From Dirofilaria immitis (taxonomy: Eukaryota; Nematoda; Chromadorea; Rhabditida; Onchocercidae), in the NCBI GenBank assembly GCA_024305405.1, contig JAKNDB010000070.1:1528001-1592000 (forward strand): a stretch of 64,000 nt of DNA, in the 5' to 3' direction. Of the stretch, positions 1 through 13,992 are shown piece after piece. The notes beneath the pieces are model-generated. The model searched no databases. It had not been told where the DNA came from and saw only the letters and a program-made list of their open reading frames with translations. The translations under genes were made by a program, and so were the position numbers. How positions within the stretch are numbered: the stretch's first letter is position 1; each line of letters starts with the position of its first letter.

Positions 1-832
1 ATGGCTTTCCAAGTATTTTTAAAGAATTCGTATACTGAAAAATGCCACCACGTAGACCAATTTGTACGACCGCATAAACTGTTGATGTCGCATCAACTTT
101 AACATTTCGAATCGGATCTCTGAAATTGAAATAAATTTTGATCGTTATATTATTACTTATTTATATATATATATAAACAATCTTGTAATTAAATTATTTT
201 TAGATAAAAATTTTGATAGTTTAATTTGATGGATTTGCGAAAAGTTGAATTCGATCATTTTTGAATGCTTCAAAATACATTTTAAATTCATCAAAGCATA
301 CTATTTACTGTTATATCTTCAGTAGCAACGTGATATTTCACGTCGATTACACGTCGGATTGATTAAACGTTCATTATGTAATAAATAAAACGTTTCTTTT
401 TTCATTTATTTTCGTAATTTGAATAATTTTGAAAACGATGAATTTAGAAGATAGCAATTAGGTTATCTGAGAGTAATCGATTTCTTTTTTTTTTTCGTTT
501 GAATTTGATATAGAAATAGGTTATGAATAAAATTCATTCAAAAATAATATTTTCATTCATTAAATTTCTTTTGATTTGATATATCTTAATTTTGCCATTG
601 AAATAAATTTGATTTCGAAAAGGTATTCAATTTGATGAAAAATTCTCATTCATAAATCTGAAAAATAAAATACAAAAAAAAATTCAAAATGAAATTCGAT
701 AATGAATTTTTATTCGTAATTTTTTTAACATTTAATATTAACCTTTCAGAAATGAATGTCGCATTGATACGATAATATTTTGGCTGTACAATTTCTCCGG
801 TCACTTGTACTTTACCACAATCATTCATTTTC
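1..832 (-). CDS. Two exons of an unrecognised gene, running off the window edge
   Basis: Two exons are visible, 743-832 (or starting at the Met at 828) and 1-119. The donor at 742/743 reads AAAG|GTTAAT and the acceptor at 119/120 reads TTTCAG. The join completes an AGA codon and keeps one open frame, so ...NATFISE is followed by RDPIRNVKVDATS, with further hydrophilic sequence (VVQIGLRGGIFQY) to position 1. The 5' exon contains MNDCGKVQVTGEIVQPKYY. It could begin at Met 828, or after a TATTTGAG acceptor at 833, the same acceptor form as an exon of the TTBK gene in this window. No signal peptide is seen in this part and I do not recognise the family. The 3' end lies outside the window. The two-exon structure is fairly secure; any function is unknown. 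Confidence 0.55.
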
Positions 833-949
833 CTCAAATAATATTCCGTTTTTTCTTTTGACAATTAACAGCAAATAAAATGAAATGAAAAATTATTGAT
901 AATAAATGTTAAATTAATCGAATATTTTCTAATAGAATTATATTAATCA

Positions 950-1160
950 AATTATTTAAATCATTGTAGTTACAGTAATAAAATCAAATACACATATATA
1001 ATTAAATTATTTAAATCATTATGATTACAGTAATAAAAATAAATATACATATATAATTATATTATTAAAATGATTATGGTTATAGTAATAGAAATAAATA
1101 TACTTATATAATTTATTTAAGTCATTATTATTACAGTAATGAAAATAAATTTATTACTGT
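950..1160. repeat. Diverged tandem repeat, about four copies of 55-60 bp
   Basis: The phrase TTACAGTAATAAAA followed by TATACATATATAATTA recurs about four times with drift (near 970, 1025, 1080 and 1130). The copies differ by point changes and small indels. Confidence 0.6.
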
Positions 1161-4024
1161 ATAAAAATGTTGTCATAAATAGGAAAAAAAGCTAATCGAT
1201 AATTAATATTTTTTTAATAAATTAATCAATAATCATAAAATATTTTCTTTTGTCTTATTTTTCTATCTTAATAGATTGAGTAATTTAATTATTGCAGGTT
1301 AAAATGTTGCTAAAAATAATCAGCGAATAAATAATAAATTTTACGATAGAAAATTTTATAAATATTTATTCAATTTTTCAATAAAAAAAAAAAAGATAAG
1401 GAGAAAAGAGAGAATATGAAAGAAAACGATTATGATTAATAAATGCTCCGTTAATTTTTAATCAATTCAAAATAATAACTTATTACTAAATGAAATTTTG
1501 ATTGAATTTTTCAAAATTTTTTTATCCAAAACAATAATAAATAAATATGCCAACAAATTACAAATAAAAAATTGAAATTTTAATTTAACCCAAATTTATT
1601 GCAAGTCAAACAAACTATTACAGCAAAAATTAATTTGTCAGTTTTAAAGATTTTCATTGTCTTTTTTTTCTTTTCTTTTCTTTTCTTTTCCTTTTTTTCT
1701 CAGTAGAAAAAGGGAATTTTAGAAGGAAATTGAATTTTGTCAAAATATTTCATTTTATTTTTAAGGAATATCCGGAATAATTGAAGTTAAATTGATGATG
1801 ATGATACATTGAATTTATTACAAAGTACATAAAACTTTTTCGTATGGATAAAATTTTCATTTTCTTGTCAAAAACAAAACAAAACAAAAAGGACAAAAAG
1901 AGTTTGAAATGGAAGAGGTGGTTGGATTGGTTGATACGAGAGAATATTGGAATTTTTGAAAATGCAAAAATTTAACTAAATTTAATTAAATTGATGCTAT
2001 ACGTTATCTAATGACATTGGCATGATAGCATCAAATTTAATCATTGTTTCGTGTTGTGCAATTTGATGAAAATGATAAGGCATGTTAAAAGATTGATCAA
2101 AAATTTGTTTTTAATTAAATGTAACAAATTAAATTTAACAATTCAGTGAATTTTTAGTAAATTAAAATTTTTTAAATTTCTAGTAAAAAATTAAACTTTA
2201 TTTCTTATATTCCAACTTGTAAATGAAATTAGTTTAGCAAAAAAAAAAGAAAAAAAAATTGCAACAAAATATTTTTTCCTAATTTCCGGTTGACTTTTAA
2301 ATATGTATGATAAAAATTTGTAAAATTAATTTATCGTCTTGATAAATAGCCAAATTTAGACAAAATTAGCAATCGTTCTTATTTCTATTTTAAACGTTTA
2401 AATGATAAGAGCAATTTATGAATGGATTTTAGTAAGCAAATTAATAATATCAAATATTAGCATATTTTGAAATTTTTAGTATCATCAAAATCAGATATTA
2501 AAAGATAGATTCATTCATTGTATACTTATTTTAATTTTATTCCTATATAAATCAATAAAATAAAATGATTTAAGTGAATTTATAAAATCAAACTTTTCCC
2601 CTCGAAATATCTTCCTAAATCAGTTAAAAAATTAAAGTCTTGATAAAATCAAACAAAAAGGATGAAAAAAAAAGCAAGGAAAAAAATATTTATATGAATG
2701 CCTGAAAAGAACTCATAAATTAAAATAAATTGCCTCATTACGGAAGCCGTTTGATTTGATAGGGTATTTAGGATAACAGCTCGTTTCTAACAAATAATAA
2801 ATTTATTTTTATAGGAATTTTAACTAACTGAAAATTTGAAATGATTGCAAGAATTCGATAAATTTAAAACTTAAAAATTTTTTTCCTTTAATTTGATTAT
2901 TGCCGAGATATGAATAAAATTATTTGAATAAATAAAATTTTAAGTTTCGAGAAATAATTAGCAATGGTTGATTAATTAAGATAAAGTCACACTTTTTGAA
3001 AATATTTTCAATTTCTTTTTATATTAAGCCAATTATGCAGTAGTAGTAGCATTCATTTATGTTCCTATTAAATGTGACAATTTGATTTTCCGAAAGTTAG
3101 TTAATTAATTAATTAATTAACAAAAATACTAATTTTTAAATAGGATGAAATTTGAAATAAATTGTGTTTTACTTTAAGAATCTCTTTTTTGTTTTAATGA
3201 ATAAAAAAATTTGTTCATATCAATATTACAACATTTACAAATATTGCTTAAATTATCATCTCATCTAGAAAAATAGAAAATTAAACTTTTTGATTTTAGT
3301 AAAATAAATCTAGCGAAAAATAAGATTGAATTTGAAAATTAAGCATTTTGAGCATTTCAAATGTCAATCTTCCTTTCCTTCATCTCATCAGTTTATTCAT
3401 CATTTAAACTTTTTTCGCTCATTTTATCAGTTATTTGCTAATGTTAAAAGAAAATAGCTATTCAATTTTATTAACTATGTAACATCACAAATTTGTTGTT
3501 AAAATTTTTATTGCCAAATTCTAATTAAAGCATTTTTAAAATAAGAACGCGATATCAAATTTCGTTCATTTTCTTTTCCTGTTTGAAAAAACTTCTCTCA
3601 AATTTTCTTATTTTTATCATATTTCCTCCTTGAGTATTATTGATCGAGTGATTAAATATCGCGGTGAAATGATTCCACTTCTTGAAAATTTGCAGTATAT
3701 TTTTAATTTTTTCAAGCAAAGCTAAAAAAATGAATCAGAATTTTCTTTCTCAGAATTTGATTTTATTCGTCCATTTCTTTTCATTTTCTTATCCTGATAA
3801 ATAGTTAATGATTAAGAGTTTTTATTACAAACGATTATTTATTTATAAGAATCGATAAAGTTGGACAAAAAAGGCTAGCACTTCAAAGATTATTTAATGC
3901 TATTGTTTAATTATTTTTAATAACCAGCTATAGCATTACTTAGGATTGGAGAAGAGTAGTGAAGAAGAGTACTGTAATGCTATACAGTAAAAGTACTGTA
4001 ATATTATACAGCTACAGTTACTGT

Positions 4025-5210
4025 GTAGTAATATCGTTTATGGTATTATTGTAAACGTATAATCACATAGTGATATTTATTTGAGGTTCAGTAATAGTAT
4101 AATCATCGAACGGTATTTTTTACGATGTTATTATAGCTATATAACTATGTAAAATTCAATTATGTGGCAATTATTCAATAAATATGTTACTAAATGAAAA
4201 TCCTCATTACACCTATGGCTTATTATCGTTCAAAAGTATTTGATTGCAGTATAGTTATTACTGTATAGTTGTACAGTATTTTAATTTGGCTGCAGCATAA
4301 TTTAATCATTTTTAATAGACATTTTGAAAGCTACTATTTTGAGCGTTCAAAATTTATCGAAAAAAGTGAAGAATTTTGTTTTTCAGAACTCTTCCAATAA
4401 ATAATAATATCATTTGATATGTGCTATCATTTTGATCCATTTTTGAATTCATGCTCAGTCCCAATATTTTTAACTATTTCTCTCATCTCTTCTTTATTCA
4501 ATTTTCTGTTTCAAACTTTTTTTTCTTTCCATCTCTTTCTCTCTCTCTCTTGCTCATTTATTTTAATCATCATTTATGAAATGAAAGGAAAAAGTTTTTG
4601 GAAGAATTTCATACTGTAATACTATGCAGTAATATCGTTTATGGTACTATTGTAAACGTATAATCACATAGTGATATTTATTTGAGGTTCAGTAATAGTA
4701 TAATCATCAGAACGGTATTTATTTACGATGTTATTATAGCTATATAACTATGTAAAATTCAATTATGTGGCAATTATTCAATAAATATGTTACTAAATAA
4801 AAATCCTCATTATACCTATGGCTTATTACCGTGCAAAAGTATTTGGCTGCAGTATATTACTGTATAGTTATACAGTATTTTAATTTAGTGCATAATTTAA
4901 TCATTTTTAATAGACATTTTGAAAGCTACTATTTTGAGCGTGCAAAATTTATCGAAAAAAAGTCAAGAATTTTGTTTTTCAGAACTATTCCAATAAATAA
5001 TAATAATATCATTTGGTATGTGATATCATTTTGATCTATTTTTAAATTCATGCTCAGTCCCAATATTTTTAACTATTTTCTCATCTCTTCTTTATTCAAT
5101 TTTCTGTTTCAAACTTTTTTTCTTTCCATCTCTTTCTCTCTCTCTCTGCTCATTTACTTTAGTCATCATTTATGAAATGAAAGGAAAAAAGTTTTTGGAA
5201 GAATTTCATA
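4025..5210. repeat. Tandem duplication of a ~590-bp unit
   Basis: Copy 1 spans about 4025-4613 and copy 2 about 4626-5210. Both start with GTAATATCGTTTATGG and end with TTTTTGGAAGAATTTCATA, and they differ by scattered substitutions and small indels. The left edge and the junction carry inverted repeats of the form TACTGT...ACAGTA (3970-4020) and TACTG...CAGTA (4612-4632). Short ORFs inside (4419-4619, 4831-5034) are low complexity and not conserved in frame between copies, so they are not taken as genes. Confidence 0.85.
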
Positions 5211-6230
5211 AAACTATGTGCTATTTTGACTAAAATTGCGCACTGTTCCATGAATCATTCATTGTTAAAGCAGACAACAATGAAAAATTAGGTTTGTTTT
5301 GAAATTTCCTTTTCCTTATCTTTCTTTTTTTTCCTTATAACAATTAGAATGATAATTAATAGGATTAAATTTAAACTTAACAATAAAAAAGATAGGAAGT
5401 TTATTTATTTAATTCATTGAAGATTATTTGTTTTATTTATTAAATTATTTATTCGCAAAAAAGTTTCTTTTTAAATAGCAAAAAAAAATTTTAAACTTTT
5501 CAACATTTAATAGTGTTAATGAAGTGAAATTACATTACAAATTTTGATGATAATACCATTTGAAAATCATGATAAAACGGGAAGAAGCAAAAAGTATCAT
5601 TTTGGACGATTGATTAATGATGATACGTTCTTTAAAGAAGAAATTATAATACAAGTGAAAATTTAAAAGAAAAAAAAAAGAGAAATGTAATAAAAATATT
5701 ATTAGATGATAAATTTTGCTATTTATCGCCAAGGTTAAATTCGAAAACGTCAAAAATGGTTTTTTTTTTTTTTTTAATTTCACTTTTCTACTTCTACTAC
5801 TATTGCAGAAATTTGTTTGTGTAAAAGAATTTATGAATGTAAAATGTTGCTATTTCAAAGCAATAAACAATTTTACTAATTGTTTATTAAAAAATATATC
5901 ATAAAAAACAATAATGTGAAAGAATTTTAAAAATGATGAGTGCGAAGAGAAAGAAAGATAAAGGACGTATGGGAATATTGTGAATATTGATAATTTAAAA
6001 AGATTGGTAATTTTAAACTTTATCTTCTAAATGCTTAATTCATGAATAGTTAATCTATCGAATCGAATTGATAAAATGATTCAAAAGATCAAAAGTTTTC
6101 AAATTTAAACAATAAATTTCATGCCTATGATGAATTACTAATCTATTTAGTTTTAATCGAAAAATACAATATGCTTAACTTATCTTTCTTGGAATAAATG
6201 AGAAAGTTAGGCTTATTTAATTTATCTATT

Positions 6231-6388
6231 CCAGGAAAATAACTATGATTATTCCAAAAATTTCTAAGCCAGTATTATTTTATCCGTAACATACATTCAA
6301 TGATACACACACCAGGATAACTATAATTATTCCAAAAATTTCTAAGCCAGTATTATTTTATTCGTAACATGCATTCAATGATACACAC
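6231..6388. repeat. 81-bp tandem duplication
   Basis: Copy 1 (6231-6311) and copy 2 (6312-6388) both run from CCAGGA through TTATTCCAAAAATTTCTAAG to ATTCAATGATACACACA, with only a few differences. It is a simple local duplication with no coding frame. Confidence 0.85.
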
Positions 6389-6547
6389 ATGACTGATTAA
6401 ATCAATGATTGCAAGATAATCGAAATAAAATGTTAAATATAAATTGTTAATCGGAGGATAGTAGAATATAGTTTGATTTGTTTGAAAAATTCTACGATGA
6501 TACAACATTCTCATCTTTACGTTTCAATGAATCTTTAAACAACTAAC

Positions 6548-6846
6548 TTTTCGGTTTTTGATCCGCCACAAATTAACCAATGCTTATTGATGAAGCGTAG
6601 TGAAGCAAGGACACTATTACGCATGATAGTATTCCATTTTGGTATTTTCTGAATATTTTCAATTGATGCATTTGGATAATCCACCTGAAATCGTACGACT
6701 CGAACAGCTGGTACCGTTTCTCGAATTGCAGTAATTCCTTGTATCATTGTTATCAATATGATATAGGCAAAAATATTAGCCAAGAAATATCGTTGATTAT
6801 GTCGGGATGAAATGTAGCAAACGGATATATGATGATGATGCATCAT
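6548..6846 (-). CDS. Possible first exon encoding a signal-anchor protein, unrecognised
   Basis: An open frame from ATG at 6846 would encode 103 residues to a stop at 6535. It could instead leave by a donor AAAA|GTTAGT at 6547/6548 after about 99 residues. Residues 1-6 are MMHHHH, encoded by an ATG/CAT microsatellite. Residues about 21-40 are hydrophobic (FLANIFAYIILITMIQGITA) and would serve as a signal peptide or anchor. The rest is hydrophilic with one Cys (LICGGSKTEK). The donor leaves two bases and the acceptor at 833 supplies one, so this exon is phase-compatible with the exons at 743-832 and 1-119. That would make one gene with a 5.7-kb intron. The link is inference; transcript data would settle it. 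Base composition is less AT-rich than the flanks, which supports coding. Confidence 0.4.
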
Positions 6847-7174
6847 TGATCGGATACTGTCACTTGTTACAGTTTACTGCTTGTGTCACTCACTACGATC
6901 ACTACTAACTACTACTATTACTATTACAACAATCAGTAATAGTAGTGGTGGTGGTGATGATGATGATGGTATTACCAGATCTGGATGATATTATGTAACA
7001 GCTCCACCCTCTCTCTCATCTACTTTCTTTTCAACAAATTAAAACGAAAATTTTCGAAATGAGAGATTGACGATGGATTGAAGAAGAAAAAATGAATGAC
7101 AAAAAAAAAAAAGAGAAGACTATTTTCTAGATTTTCCTCTATTCATTCATTCCTGAATTCTTTTTCCATACAAA

Positions 7175-7175
<1 letters not shown>

Positions 7176-7212
<37 letters not shown>

Positions 7213-7262
7213 TCATCATCATCATCATCAATAATAATCATCATCATCAATAATCATCATCA
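7176..7262. repeat. (ATC)n microsatellite
   Basis: The run CATCATCAT continues with a few ATTC/AATA interruptions. A second ATG/CAT tract lies 340 bp away and encodes the His run of the ORF at 6846, so this repeat type is common here. Confidence 0.95.
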
Positions 7263-7805
7263 TTATCGCTAGCGAAACATCCTTTTCATTCTTTTCTAAA
7301 TTGTCATTGGCATCATTATCAATTGTTATTATTGGTTGTTATTTCTTCCATGTCATGAATGTTGTTGACCTGAATATTTATTATTGCTATTCTTCCACCC
7401 ACTTCTTTTTATTTACTCTTCTCTGAATATATCTACTACATATCTATGTATATATATGCCATTTGTGCAATTATTAAATATGTAAATTAATAAATTTTTA
7501 AAAGAAGAAGGAAAGAAAATATACATTTTAAAAATGTTTGTTAATTTGTTGACACATAATAAAATTGAAATTTAGCGCAATTATTTTTTGTATGACATTT
7601 GGAAAATTTTTTCAAAAGAAAAAAAGTTCTTTTTCTTTTTTATCATTTTTCAACCGATCAAAATGAGATTGATCACTTTAACGGTTGATTAGTTTGATAA
7701 ATGCATTCCAATTTAAGTATATAATTTACTGAGTTTTCTCTTATTATTTTTTAAATTTAATTTTCTCTCTTTCTTTCATTCATCCAAATTTCAGAATTTT
7801 CAAAG

Positions 7806-7852
7806 AATCAGAGAGAGAGAGGAAGAGAGAGAGAGAGAGAGGGAGAGAGAAA
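7806..7852. repeat. (GA)n microsatellite
   Basis: Purine run of AGAGAG with GGA interruptions, about 45 bp. Similar (GA)/(CT) tracts occur at 27824-27856 and 43457-43496. Confidence 0.95.
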
Positions 7853-8439
7853 GGAAAATTGAAAAGGAAATATTTAGGAATGAATGAATGAAAAAAATTT
7901 TTCCTTTTCTTTCTATCGAATTTTAAATTTTAATTAAATAATTTATCATTTTCGTATATTAATATGACCATAGGTAGGTCATTAATTTATTTTGCTGAAA
8001 TTTAATTATTTTTTTATATTACTCTGTAACATCACTTGAATGAATATTTTGAGAAAAAAAAAGTTATTTTAGTAAAAGAAAAGAAAAAATATACTAAAAT
8101 TGATAAGGCAATTGAATTAAAAGTGATGATAATTGATTAAAAATGAATGAGTGAGGAATAAAATTATTTGCAAAATTTTTGGTCCATTTTTTTCAAAATC
8201 AATAAAATTAAATTAAAGTTTTTTTTTAAATTGCAATGATTTTATTAGCATTTCAACAAGATTTTTTAATTACTTTTTATCAAATTAATGTTAAATATGT
8301 TTATCGTAAACTCATAAATTTATATACTACAGCAGTAAACAATTTTAGAGCATTTAAATTAATTTAATTGTTGAAAAAATAGATAAATAGTTTTAGGACA
8401 TTTTTAAACAATTTTAAAGCATTTAATTTAGTTTAATTA

Positions 8440-8580
8440 TCAAAAAAACGATTTAATCTTTATCAGTATAATTTAAATTTAATCTAATTATCAAAAAAAA
8501 ACGATTTAATCTTTATCAGTATAATTTAATCTTTATCAGTATAATTTAATCTTTATCAGTAAATTTAATCATTATCAGCA
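8440..8580. repeat. 20-bp tandem repeat carrying TTATCAGT (ACTGATAA) sites
   Basis: The unit is TTTAATCTTTATCAGTATAA. Exact TTATCAGT occurs at 8460-8467, 8513-8520, 8533-8540 and 8553-8560, with TTATCAGC at 8572-8579. The last three exact copies are spaced at precisely 20 bp. The reverse complement, ACTGATAA, is the known binding consensus of the nematode intestinal GATA factor ELT-2. Whether it works as an element here is inference. Confidence 0.8.
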
Positions 8581-11500
8581 AAATTTGTTCTATATTAGAA
8601 AAATAATTTAATTATATCCTATTTTTTTAGATCTCAAAGAAATAGAATAATAAAAATTATTTTTTTAGGAATTAAATTTTTTTAGAAATGTTTCTCAAAG
8701 TGTGCAACATATTGAAATAATTTTTTAAGTTTATTTTTTCATTTTTCTTCTCTAACAATTTTGAAAGTATACTTTAAAATTTATTTCTTTTTTCAAGCAA
8801 AAATATTTAATCATTTGATAAGTAGAAATGGATGACTACTTTAAACAATATACTTACTACAATTATAAATTATATTATCATTTGATTGCACGATAAAGTA
8901 TCTAATAGATATGATATGATTATCAGGAATTAATTCGAAAGTTGATATACAATTGAGTTATAAATCAATAATGTTTGGATATGTTATTTGATCAATGTCA
9001 TTATAAGAAACTATCAATTTTAGTTTTTAATCAAACTGAATTCCCAAAGTTGTCGTGATAATTTTAGTAATAAATTAACACCACGATGTATTTGATTTTT
9101 CAGATTCTGATTAATTAATGATAAAAATTTGATGATAATTATTTCAGCCAACCTTTATTTATCTTTTTATAGACTTTCTTTTTCTGAAACTATTACTTTC
9201 CCTCTAATTTTTGTCAAAATATTCTATCAATTCTATAGTATAAGTTAAAGCAAGTTGTAAATTAAATAAACTTGGCAGGTTTTTTATTTGTTATGAAATA
9301 AGTAAAATATCAAATTTAAGAAGTGAATTGCAATTCTAATCATATCAAAAAAATTGCTTGTATTACTTGCATTGGAGTAATTTCTGATATGATAATGCAT
9401 AGAATGTTTAATTTAAATACGTATCGATATATTAAAACAAACATACTGATATTATCCTGTTACTGATTTTATGAAACGATTTGTTTTTAAAATAATACTT
9501 ATAAGTTAGATTGAATAAGCGAAAATATCAATGAATGATTGATTTCGTGTAAGGAACTAATTTGATAATATTCTTGTAAGAAATTTATTTGATAAAAGTA
9601 AATTGATTGAATTTGATAAAAGTAAAAAGAAATTGATTTAATCATAAAACGAAATAATTTGTTGAAATTTACTATTTTCATTCTTATTAGTTCCATTGAA
9701 ATATTATAATTCATTTTTTATTTTATTCAATTTTTGCATTGATATTTCTTTTACGGTAGAATAAAATTAGATGTAGTACTTTCGTACTTTTTTTATTTGA
9801 AATTAATAAAAGTATAATAGAATTTCATCTTTTCAATTTATTAATTTTAATTTTTTATTTATTAATTTTTTATTTCAAATTGAAAATTTATTAATTTTAA
9901 TTTTTTATTTCAAATTGAAACAGTTCATCAAAATTTTTAATTTAATAAATTTTACTTCCTTAAAGTATAAAAAAATTTATCAAAATTTTTTTAAGAAATT
10001 TAAAAATTTTATTGGCATTGTTTTTTTTGAAAAGAAATTCTTAGATATTTTATCTGATATAATCATTTAATAGTTTCTATCATAAATATATGTAATTTAT
10101 GATGAAGCGAAAAAAGTTTGTATGGAAAATTTCGATTAAATAGTATTACTAAAATTTTAAAAAAATGAATTCGTATAATTTTAAATGGAATATTTTTACT
10201 TTAGTATTATTATATTCGTTGCAAAAAATAAGAAATTTTCGATGAGACATTATTGAAAGATATATTCTGATAAATTTCAAAAATTTACTGTTTTTGATTA
10301 TAAATTCGCTATTATGCAAATTGAATTAGATAAATAAGTTTTATTTCAAGTTTATATTTCTAATCAAAAATGTTTAATATAAAATAGTTACATGTTAATT
10401 AAATGAAATAGTATATACATATATAAATGTAATTTGTTATATTTTTAATTAAAGATATTTAACATGACATATTTACATTTGAAAATGAATGTTTAAAAAG
10501 TTATTATCAACAAGAAGAGCGATTATTGAACGATAAATCTCAGACAAGATTCTTACTTTGATGATCCCAATTTTGCAGGTGCAATCTTTGAAAATTTCTC
10601 TCACAATTTTCCAAACTCTTTAACTCTTATTTCCATCATTTTACTTTAACCAAATCTCCGCCATACATATATATACATATATATATTATTGCACTTTTCT
10701 GCTCAAATTTTAACTAAAATTTCAATGATTTAATTTTACGATAAGATAAGCACATGTCTAACGAAATGTCCATTTTCGTTAAATTTGTTCCGAAATTTCA
10801 ACATTAAATAAAACGATTATCGATTAAAAACTTGTTTTGAAAATAATTACAAAATTAAGGGATGATATTGTTGATGATCGATCGATAAATGATTTATATT
10901 ATTTTATGCGAATCAAAATTTTTACAAATGTATTAAAGCAATTATAAACATTTTTTTTTCCTTCCTTACATGAACTATTAAATTTTTCTAATTTGCCTAC
11001 ATATTTATACTAAATTTGCTACGACAAAAAAATTAATCATTTACCGTAATATTCAATTGTGAAAAACAAAAATTTTTCAAATCTAATTTACGCACATTAA
11101 TCAAACTTATTTTATACAAATCAATTACATTTAACAAATACAATTTTTAATAATTTTTTCTTAGTTCAAGAAAAAAATTTCGTATTAATAAAATTTTATA
11201 AATTTTTTAATGGAAATTTTAATTTCATCCATTTCAATTATTAGTTCTTTTTTTTTTTGTTGTAAATTATAAAATAGTACAAGTATTTTCAAATTTGGAA
11301 GGGTAATATTTTAAAATAAAATTAGCATATCTGTTCAAGATAATTCTTATACTAAATCGAAATTCATCGTTTTATTAGTAGTATTCGAATGTGATTATTA
11401 TATTCCGATTCGAATGTGATTATTATATTCCGATTAATTATGAATAATGAAACAATCTCTGATGATGTATCCAAGACAGAATAATTTTTTTTTTCATCGA

Positions 11501-13830
11501 AAATTTAATGTTTTATTATTTAACGATTAGCCATAAAATTTACAACTTATTACGTTTAAAATTTAGCATAACGTTTTATTACGGATTAATACATGATATT
11601 ATAGTATTTTACAAAATTATAGATTTGTTGTCGAAGAGTTTTTTTTTCATTGAAATTATGAATCATCTATACAAAATATTTTATTTTTGAAAAAGCAAAT
11701 ATTATTATTTCGATTAAAATTATTTCGTCATAAATTCTTTTTTACTCAATGAATCGTCGGAATATTTCGAATATTTGTATAATTAAAATTGAATTATTAA
11801 TGCTTAAATATGTTAGAGTATATATTTTTGCATAATTAATTTATAACCTTAATGAGCTTTAAATAATTATTATTCCTCGATTTACTGATAAAGCTAAACA
11901 AGACATAATTAACGAAAAGATGAACATTTTAATAATGACAATATCGAATATATATATATCTTATCAAAAAAAGTGATATCATAATATTTTAGGAATATTG
12001 GTGAAAAAATTTTTCAAAAATAATTTCTACAAAATATTATTGTAATTTTTGAAAACATATAAAATACATTGTTTCCCTTTGCTAACTTTAACTTTAATTA
12101 AAACTTAATTGCATTACAATTTAAAACCTTATGAAATCGCAATAATAATTTATTAAAAATGAAAAAATTTTTTCATTTTTAGAAATTAAAATTCTAACTG
12201 TACCAATTCAAATTATATGCTAATTTTAATTATTTGTTTAGATTTTTTAAAGTTCCTGCAAATACTATTTTTGATTATTCGTCAAACGAAAAAAATTGGT
12301 CTCTTTACTTCCTGAAGGAAAAATCCGAAAAACAATTTTTAATTAAATCAGTAATAGGTTGATATCAGTAATAGATGATATTACAATTCATTATCGCATG
12401 AAGCAAATATTAATTAACTTTTCATTTTATCATTGCAAATAATTCGTTACGGATCTATAGCCAATTCTTACATACAATTTTATCATTTAAAATTTTTTCT
12501 CATCTTCACAAATAAGTTCAAATTCATTAGAAAAAATTAATGATATTAATTATTTAATAAAGAAACTACAATATGTTATAAATTTAAATTTTTGATAATT
12601 TCATCTTTAATTATTCAACTTTCTCTATTATCAGTATATTTATGATCTAATTTTAATTAAACAAATAAGATTTAATTTATCAACAAACAATTGCATTAAA
12701 TATAATAATGGAGTAAATTATGCAGAACTTCATGGTATTATCAATGCCATTCTAATCGTCTGAATCTGCCATCATCAAATTTTATTTATTACTTTTCTAT
12801 TTTTGATTAATTTACAAATATAAATTAAAACTTTCATCGGACCGTATAAACATTTAACAAAAGTTTGAAATTGTATTTATAATTTAATACGAAATTTTTA
12901 TAATTATAATTTAATACGAAATCTTTAAAACGTTTGGATGGAAATTTATCAGCATATTTGTTTAATGTCTAAATGATACGACTGAAGAAGTTAGAATTGA
13001 TTTTATCCACATTATCAGTTGAAAATATGCCTAAATAATCATGATAAAATTGGCAATTACTGATATATTTTAATTTTCATTTATAGATTTTCTTTAATAA
13101 GAATTAACAAAAAAATAAAATACATTTGTGATATATATTACTGATAACGTAGCATTTGCTAATGCTATCACTTCCAATGTTGCATGATTATCCACAATTA
13201 TTGATTTCACAATTTAGTCAAATTATTTCATTCATCCATTCTATATGGATTCTATTGAGATACCAAGACATATTTATAAGATTAGTTTGATTTTAATTAA
13301 AAATTTAGCAGAATAAAAGTGATAAGTTTTAAAAAGTTTCAAAAAGTTTTTTAATTATTTAATTTTAGACTAAATTTGTATCATTTTGATTTGAGAAGAT
13401 ATGATTTTAATTCAAAATTTTTAGGATGATTTGCATATAGAGAATTGATCGATTTATTGCTGGCATTGGTTGTTGATTTAAAATTTTATTTTATTATTTT
13501 TTTGATTTCATTTAAAAATTAGATTTATTCTTGAATTTTATCTTAAATTGTTTAAAAAAATTTGAAAATCTTGAATGAAATTTATTTATTTATTTTTAAG
13601 AATGAAGAGAAAAAAACTAAAATTTATTGATAATAAATTTTAAATTCAGTACGAATTTGAAGTGTGAATTTTTTCTCATCTCTCTGTTTATTATTTATGT
13701 TTTCCTAATTTAAAATAAACTTTTTCCCTTTTTTTTCAAACATTTCAATAAATTATTGATGATTTGTTGATGTGAATTTTAACTATTTTTCAAAAGTTTT
13801 GTTCATAAAATAATTTACTTTTTGTTCAGC

Positions 13831-13992
13831 TTCTAAGTACGAGAAATTTTGATATCATTGGGATCATAAAATATAACGAATGAAAATTCAGAAATTCAAA
13901 ATTCAAAATTCAGGTTTCTAAGGACGAGAAATTTTGATATCAGTAGTATTATAAGATCCAATGAATAAAAAATCAGAAATTCAAAATTTAGA
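13831..13992. repeat. 85-bp tandem duplication
   Basis: Copies at 13831-13915 and about 13916-13992 both start TTCTAAGNACGAGAAATTTT and end with an AGAAATTCAAAATT series. The copies are diverged and noncoding. Confidence 0.75.

Larger units (their letters stand above)
865..6534. other. Gene-free AT-rich stretch, possibly one long intron
   Basis: Only short low-complexity ORFs are seen on either strand. The stretch holds a ~55-60 bp diffuse repeat (950-1160), a ~600-bp tandem duplication (4025-5210) and an 81-bp tandem duplication (6231-6388). It would be an intron if the exon at 6548-6846 joins those at 1-832. Confidence 0.5.
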
